From Xiphias gladius (Eukaryota > Chordata > Actinopteri > Istiophoriformes > Xiphiidae), in contig NC_053421.1 of assembly GCF_016859285.1 (NCBI RefSeq), positions 5,895,600 through 5,959,599 of the forward strand: 64,000 nucleotides of DNA, in the 5' to 3' direction. Below are positions 12,396-24,909 of the stretch, piece by piece; within the stretch, counting starts at the first letter, position 1, and every line of letters begins with the position of its first letter. The position numbers and the translations under genes were made by a program. Below the pieces are notes generated by a model. The model saw nothing but the letters and a program-made list of their open reading frames with translations, did not search any database and was not told where the DNA came from.

Positions 12396-12920
12396 GGGAT
12401 CCAAATGAGACACCAAAGTTAAAACTGTGAAACTGTATTATTGAATGTAAGATTTCTTTGTGGCTGGGCCTCACAGCACAGAGGATTATGTGCCTGATTT
12501 GTACATGTCAGCGTCCAGCGGAACAGTTGCACAACACTGCTAAACCTAAAAGTAAATGAAAACGCATGTAAAGTCTTTGCTTTGCTGTTCCTTTATTATT
12601 ATTATAGCTGAACATGAACGAGGTGATGAGACTGTTTACATTTGACTCAACTACTCTATTTCCTTAAACCGAGCAATCACACTGAAAGTATCAAATGTAG
12701 ATAGTAATCTCTGAGTAACATTCATAACACTTTTACAACTCATGCTAAATTTTATGTTTACCTTTCAGTGATATTTGACCAAAGAATGCTGAATATTTAT
12801 ATATATAAATATATATGAGAATATACAAGAATCTATTTGTTATGCAACAGTTTTGCACAATGCGGTTTTCTTGGAGGGAAAGTAGAATTCTGAATTAAAC
12901 TTGAACACATGTATTTTCAT
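12396..12920 (+). other. klf10 3' untranslated region
   Basis: AT-rich stretch after the klf10 stop, with AU-rich pentamers (GAATATTTATATATATAAAT near 12789) of the kind found in unstable early-response mRNAs. A variant poly(A) signal ATTAAA lies at 12894-12899; no AATAAA was seen nearby, so the 3' end is provisional. The convergent azin1 3' end begins about 0.45 kb further right. Confidence 0.45.
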
Positions 12921-13361
12921 GGTCATTATTCAGATGTGTCCAGATCTCTTTATACCCCAAATACACCCGGCATTGAAGTGTGATCTCTATCTGGTTATCA
13001 TTTGGATAAGGAAAAATGTATGTCAATGCCAGGTGTAAGGCCCATGGATCGCATGTCATTAATCATAACATAGCCAGAAAGATAACATTTCACATGCATA
13101 GACTTGGAATAACTCGTCTTGTTGTTCAGTAGTTCCTAACTGGTTTTGACCCCGGTAGATTTAGCTCCTCAGACCAAATCCCCTTTAGCCTGTGATCACG
13201 TTATCTAGGATGAGAACTGGATTACGAAACTATTGGAGAGAGAGGTATCAATTATTTGTCTGTTCAGCAGCAGCAGCAGGGTGCCTCTAGGTACAACATA
13301 TATGGTGTATTTATGATATTAAAACACAGACACAGTGATTCACAGTCCAGTCAATGAGGTG

Positions 13362-13367
13362 TTTATT
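13362..13367 (-). terminator. Probable azin1 poly(A) signal
   Basis: TTTATT on the plus strand reads AATAAA on the minus strand, about 1.15 kb after the azin1 stop codon at 14523. It would give a 3'UTR of roughly 1.2 kb ending near 13345, tail-to-tail with klf10. Another AATAAA-like signal could be used; transcripts would settle it. Confidence 0.4.
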
Positions 13368-14522
13368 ACTGCTCATGTTGACAAGCACAGCTACAAGTTA
13401 ATAACAGGCAAATGCTCGATAATTCATCACGCTTTACACAGATTGGAAGACAATTTCACCGATATGATACACACTTTGCAAGTAGACTTGCAGAGTCAGA
13501 AAATGCCGCAATATTTTTTCAACAGTCATAAATGTTGAAAAAATATTCTCAAACAAATACAACAGAAATAGTAAAAAACTAAGGGTTCTACTATTTTAAA
13601 TGATGCTTTCTTTAAAAAAAAAAAAAAAATCCCATTCCATGACAGCTGTTCGTTATCCATCAACACTTCCCTTGTTCCATCTGCAGCACATGCTGTCTAA
13701 AAAACCTTCTTCGCTATGCTGTGGCATAGAAGTTACCTGCTGGTCCTTCACTAGTCTGGGAGCAAGCTACTCAGCACCTCAGAAAAACACTGAAACACCA
13801 GTTTACTGGTGACAACTGAGCCATTAGATTTCCGACCACACCAGAGCAGACTGAAATACTCATTTTTCCAGGGGTGGGTTTCACGGTGACACTGCACGTT
13901 GACTGCATCAAACAGATGAGTAAATGCACGTTCATATGTGCAGCAATGTAGTGCTGCAAGCCTCCAGTTTAAAACACTGCGAAGGACAACATATTTTAAA
14001 TGTAATAATGGCATCAAGCTTTTATCACACACACAATAAACTATACAACCCATTAAAATCATAAAAAAAAAATCTTGAGGCAAAGCACCCTATAGGTCTC
14101 ACAACTGTGTTTCTGTTTAAATAGATTGCTTCACTCTGGGATACATATTTTACTTTATAAGACTGGCAACAGCAGTGGAGATATAGATAATACATCTAAT
14201 CAAATATAATTATTTAAAATCATGTCTACTGTATGATTGTAAACCATAGTGCCATGGGTTGCCCAAAGCAAAGGGAAGAATGAATCTGTCTTTTCAGAGT
14301 CATCCATTTTGTTGCATACTAATTAACACCTACTTGGGTTTTCCAGGTCTAATCACATAATACACTGTACATTGTGGCGTGTGAGATGAATTCAATCTGG
14401 TCCCAGCAATTTCAAGCACTATCTGCACTGTTAATTCAGTTCATCCCAGCGGAATGTAGACCAGAGAAAGCTAGCAGCAGAAACCAGTAAGGATATTTAA
14501 AGCCTTCCTAGTCTGATGATCG

Positions 14523-17500
14523 CTAAGCTGGGACAGAGAGTGCAGCTTCTGTTTGGCAGGAATTGAGGAAATAAGGGACCAATGAGAAGTTCTTCAGTGT
14601 AGCCTCCTGTGTGACACCGCTGTCCTGCATCTCGAACCTGGTGGAGGGAAATTAACGTGAGTCAAGTGCACATTTAGACACAGGAAACAAGGTTTCTTTC
14701 AAACTGTGAACTTCTTAATGCACTCCAAATTTAAAAATATGTCATGTGTCCTTACCAGTCTCTAGAGGAGATGACATAGTATACAGGGGGTGGAGGGGAG
14801 TCTGTGGCGGTGCAGAGTGGCTGACCCAGACTGTAGGCCCCGGCATGGGTGAACACGAGCCAGTCGCCGATGTTGAGCTCGGGTAACAAACAGTGCTCCA
14901 CTACCTGGTCCAGGTCATCCCCAGAGGGACCCCACAGGCTGCTGCTGAACACTGGAGCATCCAGGGATGTGTTCTGCTAACACAAAAAGAAGAGATCATC
15001 TGTTTGTACATGTATCGCAACAATCTTTTTTAATAAAAAACTGAGGTGAGTTGTGTTTCAAGAACCAAAAAAGGCAAACGTTACACAAGGATAACCAAAC
15101 CCTTGGTATGGCCATGAAAATAAGGGAAACTCAATTAACATGTCTGTCTTATATTAATGAACATCATAAATAAATAAATATAATCTACAGGCAGCAAAAT
15201 TTTGATCTTCACAATTTTTAATTCACTTTATACAATAAAATGTATTTATTTGTATTTTTATGTTGATAATTTTGATGATTGACTAGTTTAAGGTATGGTA
15301 TATGAGTAAGCTGTGCTTTTATTGTCCTGTATACACAAGGTGCCCATGCAAGAGTCAAGAGCTCTCACCAGACCACACTATACAAATGAAGTTTGAATGA
15401 ATGGATGAACTATGGTTACATGTTGACCCAGAGAATTTATGAGACTCACCTTGTGAACAGATGGAGTAGCAATCAGTGTTTCAGAGAGTTTGCAAGCAAA
15501 TGATCCATACACTCCCTCGTTCATGTAGTACTGGAACTCTGGCTCATCGTTGGGAGATGGATCATCTGTTCAGAGAGACAGTGCACAAAATCTATTAGTG
15601 TAATAGATGTATTTTTAATTTCAGTTTGTGATTGACACATTTGTGTAGTTATCTTTGGCACAGCAGCTGGGTTGCCTTTACTTAATGCATTTTTCATATT
15701 ACAGCCATATTCCTCCTTGTTTGTCGGTAAATGAGCCATTGAAAGTGAATTTCAGGCCACTGACCGTGTCCCTGGTCCTGCCGATCTCTTGCCACCACCT
15801 CCTTTGAGATGACGTTAACAGCCAGGGTGAAAGCAGAGGACACAAAGAAGCTGCCAGGCTCAGCAATAATGGAAACCCCAGTAGAAAGAGGGAAATATAG
15901 GTCCACCATAGACATGACTGCACTATTGATCTGCAAAAACGATGACAGTGTTAAAAAGTGGGAACCAAAATGGGTAGGCCTTGAAAGAAATCACATTTAA
16001 GACATTGTAATTAATCACACTGTCAACCTTTGAATCAGACCCCTCACTAGCAGAAACAGTGTTGACTAAAGTGTGTCCTATGGCTGGGCAGCACAATGTA
16101 AAAAAAACATAACACGGCACATTTTGAAAACTGGATGATAATGATACATTGTATTTCACAAGATGATTTCTTTCTCCTCATAATTTCAAAAGAATGTAAT
16201 TCAAATTCAATACGAGTGACATTGTTGCGATGCAGTAAAAAAACATTGACAAAGGTTAATAGCCAAATCCATATCATGGCACATTTCTCTACCAGTGCAT
16301 TGTTTACCCACACCTAGCGCATCCTTAAATCAATGTCATGTGAAGAGCAGATAGACATACACTGACCAGCTCCAGCTGAGTCTCAGAGCCACTGAAGCCG
16401 CCTCCAATGTCCAGGATTTTCATGTTGAAGCCAATTTCCTCCTGAGGGAGACAAAGGCTTGTAAATGTGTAACCAAAACACAAGTGATTGCCAAAGAACT
16501 GAGTGTTTTTGGAGCGATTACAAGTCTCCAAAAGTCAACAGTGTGTGATAGAAGGGAACAGAAATGGTAGTCGCTGAACGGAACAGTGTAACAAGCTACA
16601 TAACAATATTTAAGATTACTTACTCCCATATCAAAGACACAGCGGGCATCAGAGATGGCATGAACATACACCTGGTCATCGTCACAGGAGCTGGAAATGT
16701 GAGACCTGTGGGGTGGTGGGGTGAGGGTTAAATGGTCAATCTGACACCTTACTAATAAACTATATTTTATCCTGTAGAATGGTGGGTGGTTAATTCAAGA
16801 GGGAGTTGCTGTGGTCCTTGTACACAATGTATACTTCCATTTCTTCAAACTGCTTGATAAGCAGTCACAGTGCATTTCTGCAGGCCTCACCTGACACCCA
16901 CTACCTGCACACCCAGTTCCTTAGCTCTCTCCAGCAGATGCCTGCAGTCCTTAAGGGAACAGCCGAATGTCATGCTTATCTCATCATCTGGGTTGGATGC
17001 TTCTGTTGACACCTGCACCAGCAGCCTGAATTAACACACAGGAAACAATGAACATTGGTAACCGTTTCGGTGGGAGAGAAAGTGATCTGGATGAGTTATA
17101 TTAGGAAGCAAGCAACGAATCACAAAATTTCTGCCACCAAGAATGAATATTTTTACAACTTGATTTGATATAAGCGTATTTGTTGCTCATACGAAACAAC
17201 TGAAATGCTGTAACAAACGAATAGTAAGTAATACTGATAACAAAGCCCATTATTAAAGAACATAGACATGGCAATTTTCACGTTACGTGATCACTGGCAC
17301 TGGGACTAATACTAATACAATCAAGCACTTACTTGGCATTGGGGTGGCAGCGAGAAATCTTGCGTAGCTCCGCTTCATTATCACACACCAGAAGGTCAAT
17401 GCCGTTTTTAGCAGCATATTTAATCTGAGAGACCTGCTTGCAAACACCACTGTAGATGATATCTTCAGAGGGAATACCATGGCTCTGCACAAGCTCAAGT

Positions 17501-18446
17501 TCGGACTGACATAAAAAAGAGAAAAAGACAGAACCTCAATTAATATACAGTATGTGGGCTAGGAAACAGACATTTTATCATATCATGTCCATCCTACATG
17601 GTTCACCATAAAAAAATACATGATAAACAGTAATTAAAAGGTGAGCACTGAGGTCCACTGACCACTTGGTGGTGCCTTTATAACTACTACAGCTTGTGGA
17701 CCAAGAGTTGTGCAATATTATTCTACATAAATGTACTAGTACTTGCTGGGAGGGTTAGTATATAATGGTCTGAATTTAGTACCCTATAAAATAAGGGTAG
17801 TAAAGTCCTTTAAAACACTTGATACTGAGCAATTTTCCACTAAGTATGCAAGACTGTACAGCCTAAACCGTGCATACTGCAACTGTGATTATTTTTTGTG
17901 GAGAAACCTGAACTGACATCAGTTATCTAATGTGTTTGTGAGAGTACCTTGTTGGTGCATATGAATCCAGTGCCAAGAGCAGCAAGAACTTCAATAACAG
18001 CTGGACTGCTGTTGGATCTGACAGTATAGTAGGGTCGAATTTGGGCCATGTGTGTTCGCCAGCGAACATGCTGCCTCATTATGACTCCCAGGTCTGCTAC
18101 AAAGAATGCATCCTTCTCAGACTGAGGAAGAGGGAAACATACATGTGGATGAGTCAGAAGAACATACACACACTGCAAGCTTCTGCCAAACGTGTCTGTA
18201 TGTAACATTACCACATAAACTAAACAATGCAATAACAGCAATACAATACAATTACAGGTGTTAGACAAAGTTATAAAAACAGTATGAAATCCAGGTTAAT
18301 ATGTTGGTGCTAAATGTACATGTTGCTACAGTGAGATTCCTTACCAGAGTTTGTTCATAAATGTGGTTGTCGATCACGTCACAGAGTGCCGTGCCTCCCT
18401 CCAGTAGGCCAACAGAATACTGTGGTTCATCAGCAATACCTTTCAT
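14523..18446 (-). CDS. azin1: Antizyme inhibitor 1 (ODC-like, catalytically dead), complete
   Basis: Ten coding exons: 18446-18345, 18121-17948, 17505-17333, 17025-16891, 16705-16624, 16441-16367, 15930-15765, 15565-15450, 14976-14756, 14637-14523; phases agree and give 452 residues (human 448). The start [18 protein letters not shown] parallels human AZIN1. AZIN1 mimics ornithine decarboxylase, captures antizyme and so frees ODC and polyamine uptake. The antizyme-binding element is conserved ([14 protein letters not shown]). ODC features are degraded: PLP Lys69 is Arg (YYTVRSNS), Lys169 is Thr (SMTFGCSL), Cys360 is Gly (WGPSGDDLD), and the EPGR motif is EPGS as in all AZIN1. ODC is excluded by these losses; AZIN2 is less likely given synteny and the N-terminus. 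Exon 9 has a tandem acceptor; the leader carries regulatory uORFs. Confidence 0.95.
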
Positions 18447-18450
18447 CCTC

Positions 18451-18480
18451 TCAACCGTTTTCCTCTAATCCGACAGGCAT
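18451..18480 (-). promoter_or_regulatory. Short AUG uORF abutting the azin1 start
   Basis: In the third leader exon (18555 inward) the minus strand has ATG at 18480 opening a nine-codon frame (MPVGLEENG) that stops at 18451-18453, four bases before the azin1 ATG at 18446 and in another frame. The only AUG between the long AUU uORF and the main start. Such close spacing would favour termination-coupled reinitiation by short backward or forward movement, or simple leaky scanning. Confidence 0.55.
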
Positions 18481-19820
18481 AAAGAATGTGGCTAATCTGA
18501 AGTGGTCTTGCTCGCTCGCTCTCAAGCCCCTGGGGTCCTAGACCTTTGCAACAAACTGTACAAGAAAAAGAGAAAGGTCAACATGAAGTTCAAGAAGCAA
18601 AACAATTCAGCCATATTTGGACAATACATATTTATTTATGTTGTCCAACTCTTGTTTATTCATTAGCTGGAATCTAAACCACTCTGATGTGATCCCCAAT
18701 CAAACAATTCATTTTCAGTGAGCATCCAATCAGAGCCCAGCACAGGTTCCATGTTATGGGACAGCTTTGTGGAAGAGACCTATTCTTCTGAAAAGCCACT
18801 GTGAAAACACAGAGTCTGGGGCACAGGGTTCATTTACTTTACCATCAATTACTCCCAACAATCACCATTAATCCCTGAGCTGGTGACCCGTAAAGGTTCT
18901 TTTTGATGGCATTAAGCAAGGTACAATACTGTCTGCGTCCGTGTCACAACTTCACTTTCAACAATGTTGCACAATACGTCAGAGAGGCACAGTAGTGACT
19001 GGATCAGATCTGAAATGACTGGTTTTGGGAGGTTAAATGGGGAGACTAAACAATGTGCCAATGTGTTTTAGACTACTATGACAAGGCTGAAACAAACAAA
19101 TAAACAGACAGAAGGACAAATTTGCAGTGCCTCTTTGGTTTCATTGTGAAAGAAAATCAAATGACTGCAGTTATAGATGAAATGTGTGGGTTTTAATTAT
19201 TAAGTTCTCTTCTGACACGTGTATAAAAAGAATGGGAGATGGCTCAACCCTATTATCTCTTTAAAAATCAACCACGACTTTATGTAACTTGGAAAAAGCT
19301 TAACTGTGTCACTCATACCGTTTCCCTCATAAAAGAAGTTGTGACATTAATGGGGGCATAAATGTACAGTTCTCATATTAGCAGGATTAATATCTTTAAC
19401 CAAATGATTCTCCTTTACTGCAGCTAAATCATAGCAAGAGAAAATCTACTGCAGATAAATCAGTCCAGAACACAGTGTCCTGTTATTTTAATAGAAGTGC
19501 CTAAAATAGATCTGAAATGGTAGATCTAAAATAACTATAGACTGTTTGTGATTTATCTGGGACATGCTGTTTGTTAATACACCTATTTATTTCTTCGTCA
19601 ACAGTTTCAGTGAAGCAATTTGCAACAGTGTATTTAAAATGACAATGACATTTATCCCTGGAATCAGACACACAGAGACAAATGCAAGAGAAAACATGGT
19701 TTTGTGTGCACATGTTTTTGCTATGAGAATAGCCACAATGCAATCAAGAGAATACATTAATACTTTAGTTCACACCTAATTTACTTACATGGATAAGTCC
19801 TGGGATGAACTCGTCCACTA

Positions 19821-20717
19821 TCAGCTAGGATCCCAAGGTGGCTCGGCGTTGAAGTCAAATGGCTCTCGGTATAGAGCTGCCCCTAAATCCTCTGGATAGT
19901 TGTTGTACACCTGCAAAGGGACAGATGAGGACAGGGCACATAGGAATCAGTCACTAACAATGAAACAACTCTGACGAGGAGAGCAACTTTCTCCACTCAC
20001 ACATGCTCCAATCTACCTTAACATTTATGCACTGTGCAATCACATCTGTTGTGGTAGAGGAAATACTGGTATGCGGTTGAGCAGGCGAAATGAGAGTGGA
20101 ATGTTAAAAGGATATAGGAGGAGAGCAAAAAAAAAATTCTTTGAAGAAATTTTTTTTTATGGTTTACTTTGTGTGTGATATTTTTTTTTCCTGTCATGAC
20201 TGGTCAATAAGTAAGGTAAATTGAAGTGATGCTATCGTGACTAGCACTTTCGAATGTATTGATTTACATTGGTATGTTAATAACAACAGTACGCAGTACT
20301 TTCACACCCTTCCCCGGCGTGATAAGCCAAATACCACACTTTCTGCTACTAATTCAAAACCACATTTAACATGTCTGACTTAAGTTACCTTGCTTGCTAT
20401 AGTAACAGGTAGTTTGCATTCATTGGTAACGTTAAGATTAGCTTTAGCTAGCAACCTAGCAACATACAATGTAAAAATTGTTGTACAGGAATCTGCTACT
20501 CATATTTCAATAATAATGCTACTGACTAATACATTATTTTCAATTTATTATAGCCAGCACCAATTTATTACACCCCGCGCTTGTGGATTACGCTCCGTTA
20601 CCCGGTTAATTTAACAACATGCTAATTAGCAAGCTAACAACGCGGTTAGCTAACGTTACTTACGTCTGCTGAAAACCCAAAAGAGGGGACAGAACGCTTT
20701 TTCTTTTTAGGCGGAAT
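19821..20717 (-). promoter_or_regulatory. azin1 upstream conserved coding region (AUU-start uORF ending PPW)
   Basis: Two leader exons join (20717-20664, donor GAC|GTAAGT; 19910-19821, acceptor GCAG|GTGTAC) into an open frame of 47 codons plus TGA. It starts at ATT (AAAAATTCC, A at -3); there is no ATG in frame between the preceding stop and this codon. The peptide runs Ile/Met-PPKKKKRSVPSFG...VYNNYPEDLGAALYREPF...AEPPWDPS-stop. Vertebrate antizyme inhibitor mRNAs are known to carry such a non-AUG uORF, whose Pro-Pro-Trp stalls ribosomes when polyamines are high. Queued ribosomes raise AUU initiation and shut off AZIN1. Length, AUU start, intron position within the leader and PPW all fit. Placement on the mature mRNA assumes these two introns are spliced as drawn. 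Confidence 0.88.
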
Positions 20718-20719
20718 TT

Positions 20720-20764
20720 TTAAAGATTGGTGGGGTTACAAAAAGAGAAAAGGATAACTGCCAT
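20720..20764 (-). promoter_or_regulatory. AUG uORF just ahead of the azin1 AUU uORF
   Basis: ATG at 20764 (CCATGG, good context) opens 14 codons ending at TAA 20722-20720, two bases before the AUU start at 20717. It is in the mRNA only if transcription begins upstream of 20764, which is unknown. If included it would feed or block ribosomes for the AUU uORF. Confidence 0.35.
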
Positions 20765-20900
20765 GGACGTGGTGGGTTAGGTCGACTTTCTGTTGTTCGA
20801 TGTTTAGAAGTTGCGAGCTACTTCGTGTCATTTGCAACGTCCGAGCGCACGGCAACAGCGGAGGTCGAGTGCCCGGTTAGACGGATCGACAGACAGTACG
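20765..20900 (-). promoter_or_regulatory. azin1 promoter / first-exon CpG-rich block
   Basis: A CpG-dense patch (GTTGCGAGC, CTTCGTGTC, GTCCGAGCGCACGGC, GACGGATCGAC, GTTGCGTCAAGCGC) in AT-rich surroundings directly upstream of the leader exon that carries the AUU uORF. It is the best candidate for azin1 transcription initiation. GTTAGC-type motifs lie just downstream (20420-20660), inside the first intron. No TATA box was identified. Confidence 0.45.
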
Positions 20901-23900
20901 AACCGTTGCGTCAAGCGCACCAAAATTAAAAGTAATATATCCGGTAAAAAGTATCAAAATAAAATCCGTATTAACCAACGTCTCAGCGTTTTTTGGGTTT
21001 TTTTTTTTTTTTTTGAGTAATAAAATACACTAATGTGCAAGTATTTCTGTAAAATATTGTTGTTTTCTCTCCGGGATTTTTTTTTCGCAGTTAATAAAAC
21101 TTAAGAATTACAAATTATATGAACAATTTCCCGCTGTGAATCTACTTAAGTGTGGAGGGTTTGATGAATCGCAAATGGGCGGAGTTTCGAGCTGTCAAAA
21201 CCAAAGACAATGATCTCAGTTTCCCGACCCGACAACAGATGACATGTGGAGCATTTATTAACAAAGCCAATGAATTACCACAGTAATTATCCCCGACTCA
21301 AAATCGCAATAATAAAAGTAACAATAATAATATTCTAATTTTAAATACACAATTTTGTGTAATGTAGATGAGTATGGTGTTTTCTTCTTCTTCTTTTGTT
21401 TTAATGTTTCACAATATTCAGTTTTTTTCTTACAACGCTATATTCCAGAAACAGTGAGAGTAAACTGTATCTTCACCAAAAAAAATCACACCTTTGTTGA
21501 CAAAAATCTATATCTGTAATAACCTTTATAGACGTTAAAAAGGCCAGTGTCAAATTTCTCAAAATTACCTTTGTTATGTCTTCACTGTGTCTCCCATGGC
21601 TCAGAAATAAGGACAAAATACTATCCAATAAAGTTTGCAGAATTTTCCTTTTTTCTCTGGCCAAAATCAACGGTTGCAAAACAAAAGTTCCATGAGTAAT
21701 GAGGAGATGGATGCATGTATTTTGTCTTCAAGTTCAAGTTCAAACTGGATTTTCCCGTCCCTTTGCCTTTGTTGTTGTGGCTTTGAGAAGTTGTGCCTGC
21801 CTCTGAAAATGCAGGTTCTGGGGCAGTGTTTTTTTCAAGGAGATACATTTGCATGTCTCCCTCCTCAACAGTGGAGGAGGAGGGTGCCAAGGAAAGCTCA
21901 GCTACTGTCAGCCAAACAGAAGGGAAATGTTTTCCCTGGGGCTAGTTTGACTCCACATCAATACTGACATCACCCTGGTATTAAGAGGTCCACATACCCG
22001 AGGAGAAAATATCATTAAAATATCCTTGTGTCTAATTGCACAGTTCAGGTGTTTAAAGCTTTTTTTATGGCACATGTTGGCATTGGTAACAATATCATTT
22101 CTTAATTGATTTTTTTTTAGAAATATTAGAATATATATCTATGGAAGTATTTCTATTATCAAGTTGGCCTTTGGGATTTGTGTTTGTTCCAACAATCCAC
22201 TCATGTATGTATCCTGGAGTCAAAGGCCATTGTCAGTAGCGTCTCAATGTTCCCTTAGTTCAGTGTTTTCAAGGAAATGTTAGAGAATGAGACGAACATA
22301 AAGTACAATTGTTATTAACTAAGAATACACCATCATTTGTGTCCTTGGAATACACAAAAGAACAATTATTTCCTCGCTTCTAATTTCTCTGCAGTCTGAG
22401 GTTTTCTAGGAATCAATAACCATTTTTTATTCTCATCACACACACCATACAGAAACCCTATTCCTCCATGGAGATCATATCATAACAAAGAATAGACCAA
22501 GATCACCTAAATTTTTACCATCCTCGGTGACCCACATCATGTAACAGTACATGATGTGTTGTTGTTTTTTTTTTTTACTGCTAGCCAGAACAGCTTGGAA
22601 TTCACATAACTATGAATTCTTCAGAGTTTTAGATGAGCTTTGAGTACTCCTCAGGGAAAAATAAACAATAGCAACAATTGTTGCACCAATAAAACTAATG
22701 CTTAGAGTCCATTGTAAAGGCTGGAGAGGCAGTGTCTTTTCCTCATACTGCAACACAAAAGCTGTTCCGTGTTTTGTGCCTGTTTTCTCCAACACTAAAT
22801 GAGCCTATGTATATATAAGTCTAATCGCACATAGCATCTAAAGTGGCTTCCAGTAAAGCACAATGTTTGATTTCCATTGTTTGGATCATAATAGCCATCG
22901 CAGCCACTGGGTATGCGACAGCGAGACATGTGTACCACCCACTGTGAGGGCAAATAGTCCAGTGGCTGCATTGTGCAGCAGGAATTCTTATTTGCAAACA
23001 TTGCAAACAGATTACATCAAGGCACAGACTTAGAAAGACCCAGCATAGATTAACCCTACCTGACCAAAAGTCACCGGACAAGTAGGAAAAACAACATTTT
23101 CCCACAACAAAAAATAAAACCATAAATCACCTTCAACAAATTGATTACCCTCTATATTTTAGGCATAAAATTTATGTTAGAAACAAAACCCAGTCTAAAT
23201 AAAATGTGTAAATCTACAGTATCTATCCATATTTGAATAAGTGACCGATAAAACCCACCATGGATTGGTCTTATGTAACAGACTCTAGCGTTTTAAGTGT
23301 TGTTAAATCACTCAGCAGTGGTTTCGGCTCTTTTTGCCAAAGAAGGTTGCTAAGTGAAAAGAACTCCAAACAAACTTTTCCTCACGCTGATCTGAATGTT
23401 AAGCAGGGCAATATAAAGCAACTGTCTGCAGGAATATAACAAATATGCAAAAGAAATCTCATCAAAATGATTTGCACCAAGAAAATGGTAACGAAAATTC
23501 AGTGCAACCTTCCTCAACACAATTTTTAGTGGTTCTACGCTGTAAAACAGAAAAAGCTGAGAAAACTCGAAATTTCAAGGCAACAAACGTCGGTAAAATT
23601 TTGAGTTGGGCAATTCAACTTAATTTTTTTAAGTTTAGGCTTCGAGTTCATCTAATTTAGAATATTTTACTTCTGTTGAGATAAACCAAGTTAGAGTAGT
23701 ATATCACATTAAAGAATTTTTACTTCTGTTAATTTACACAAAGTTGAATAAATTCAAAGCTATGTGCTATATACACTTGAAATTCTTGGATTTCAAATGA
23801 GCTCAGATTGGATTTCTTTTTTCTCAATTGATCGCGTTTTTATGTCCAGCTCTACCTCGTCAAAGCTTTTGCTGTTCTGCCAACAGTCACAATAAACCAA

Positions 23901-24860
23901 GGGGAAGTGCCTGGAGTGCATCACTATCTTCATCATGGTTTGCATTGTTTTCATTTTGATCAGAGAGAAGATCAGCGGACACCTCGGAGACGCGCATGAA
24001 GAGACACATAATGGTGGCCATCATGTCACATTTTTCATATGAGGAGAAAGAAGGATTTCTGGGGAATTTTTAACAAGAATGCAATGAATGTTGGAAGTAT
24101 GCAAATAAGCTGACAATGTTTTAAAATGATTTGATGACATTTAGTCGACTGAACTCATGATTTAATCTCTGCATTCCCAAGTGACGCACACGAGCTACCA
24201 GAACTTCCTCGCTTTGTAATGAATCACAGATGAAGATTTGACGTTATCATGACTCACTCGCTTTTGTTGAGTTTGTACTTTAAAGGCTGATAATTTAAGT
24301 TTCTAAGGCCTGACAACTTGTAGTCATTATTTATGCCAAAGAACATAAGTTGCAGTTTTTAGAGTGTACAATATGCCACCTAAAAGGAACTATCTTTATC
24401 TCTGGGCTTTCCCTCGACATGTCATTTTAAACAATAGTATCAAAGTGGTGGAGAGATACAGCAAGATATACCATTATGGTCAAACAATAACAGAGTCTAA
24501 AAAATGATGCACATTTCACCCTTGTTTCCTTTCTGCTAAGCCAGACTTCAGAATAATTCATTATAATAACTTCATAACATGACTGTGTGTCAGTAGTTGA
24601 GATCATTATATGTGATAACATGGTTTATTGTAAAAGTGCACTGTTTCTGAGAAAATCAGGTAGTTCCTATAAATTAAACTAAATATAGATGCTGATGGTG
24701 TTTTATCTAGTGATTTCTACAACATTTGATAAGTAAATCATATTTGAGAGTGCCTTGAGTGGTGCTTCTGCATGTGTGTGTGCAGACAAGCATAGATACA
24801 GCCTACACACTGCATCCTCCATATCCACACTCCCATATACACACTGGCCGGTATTTAGGC

Positions 24861-24909
<49 letters not shown>

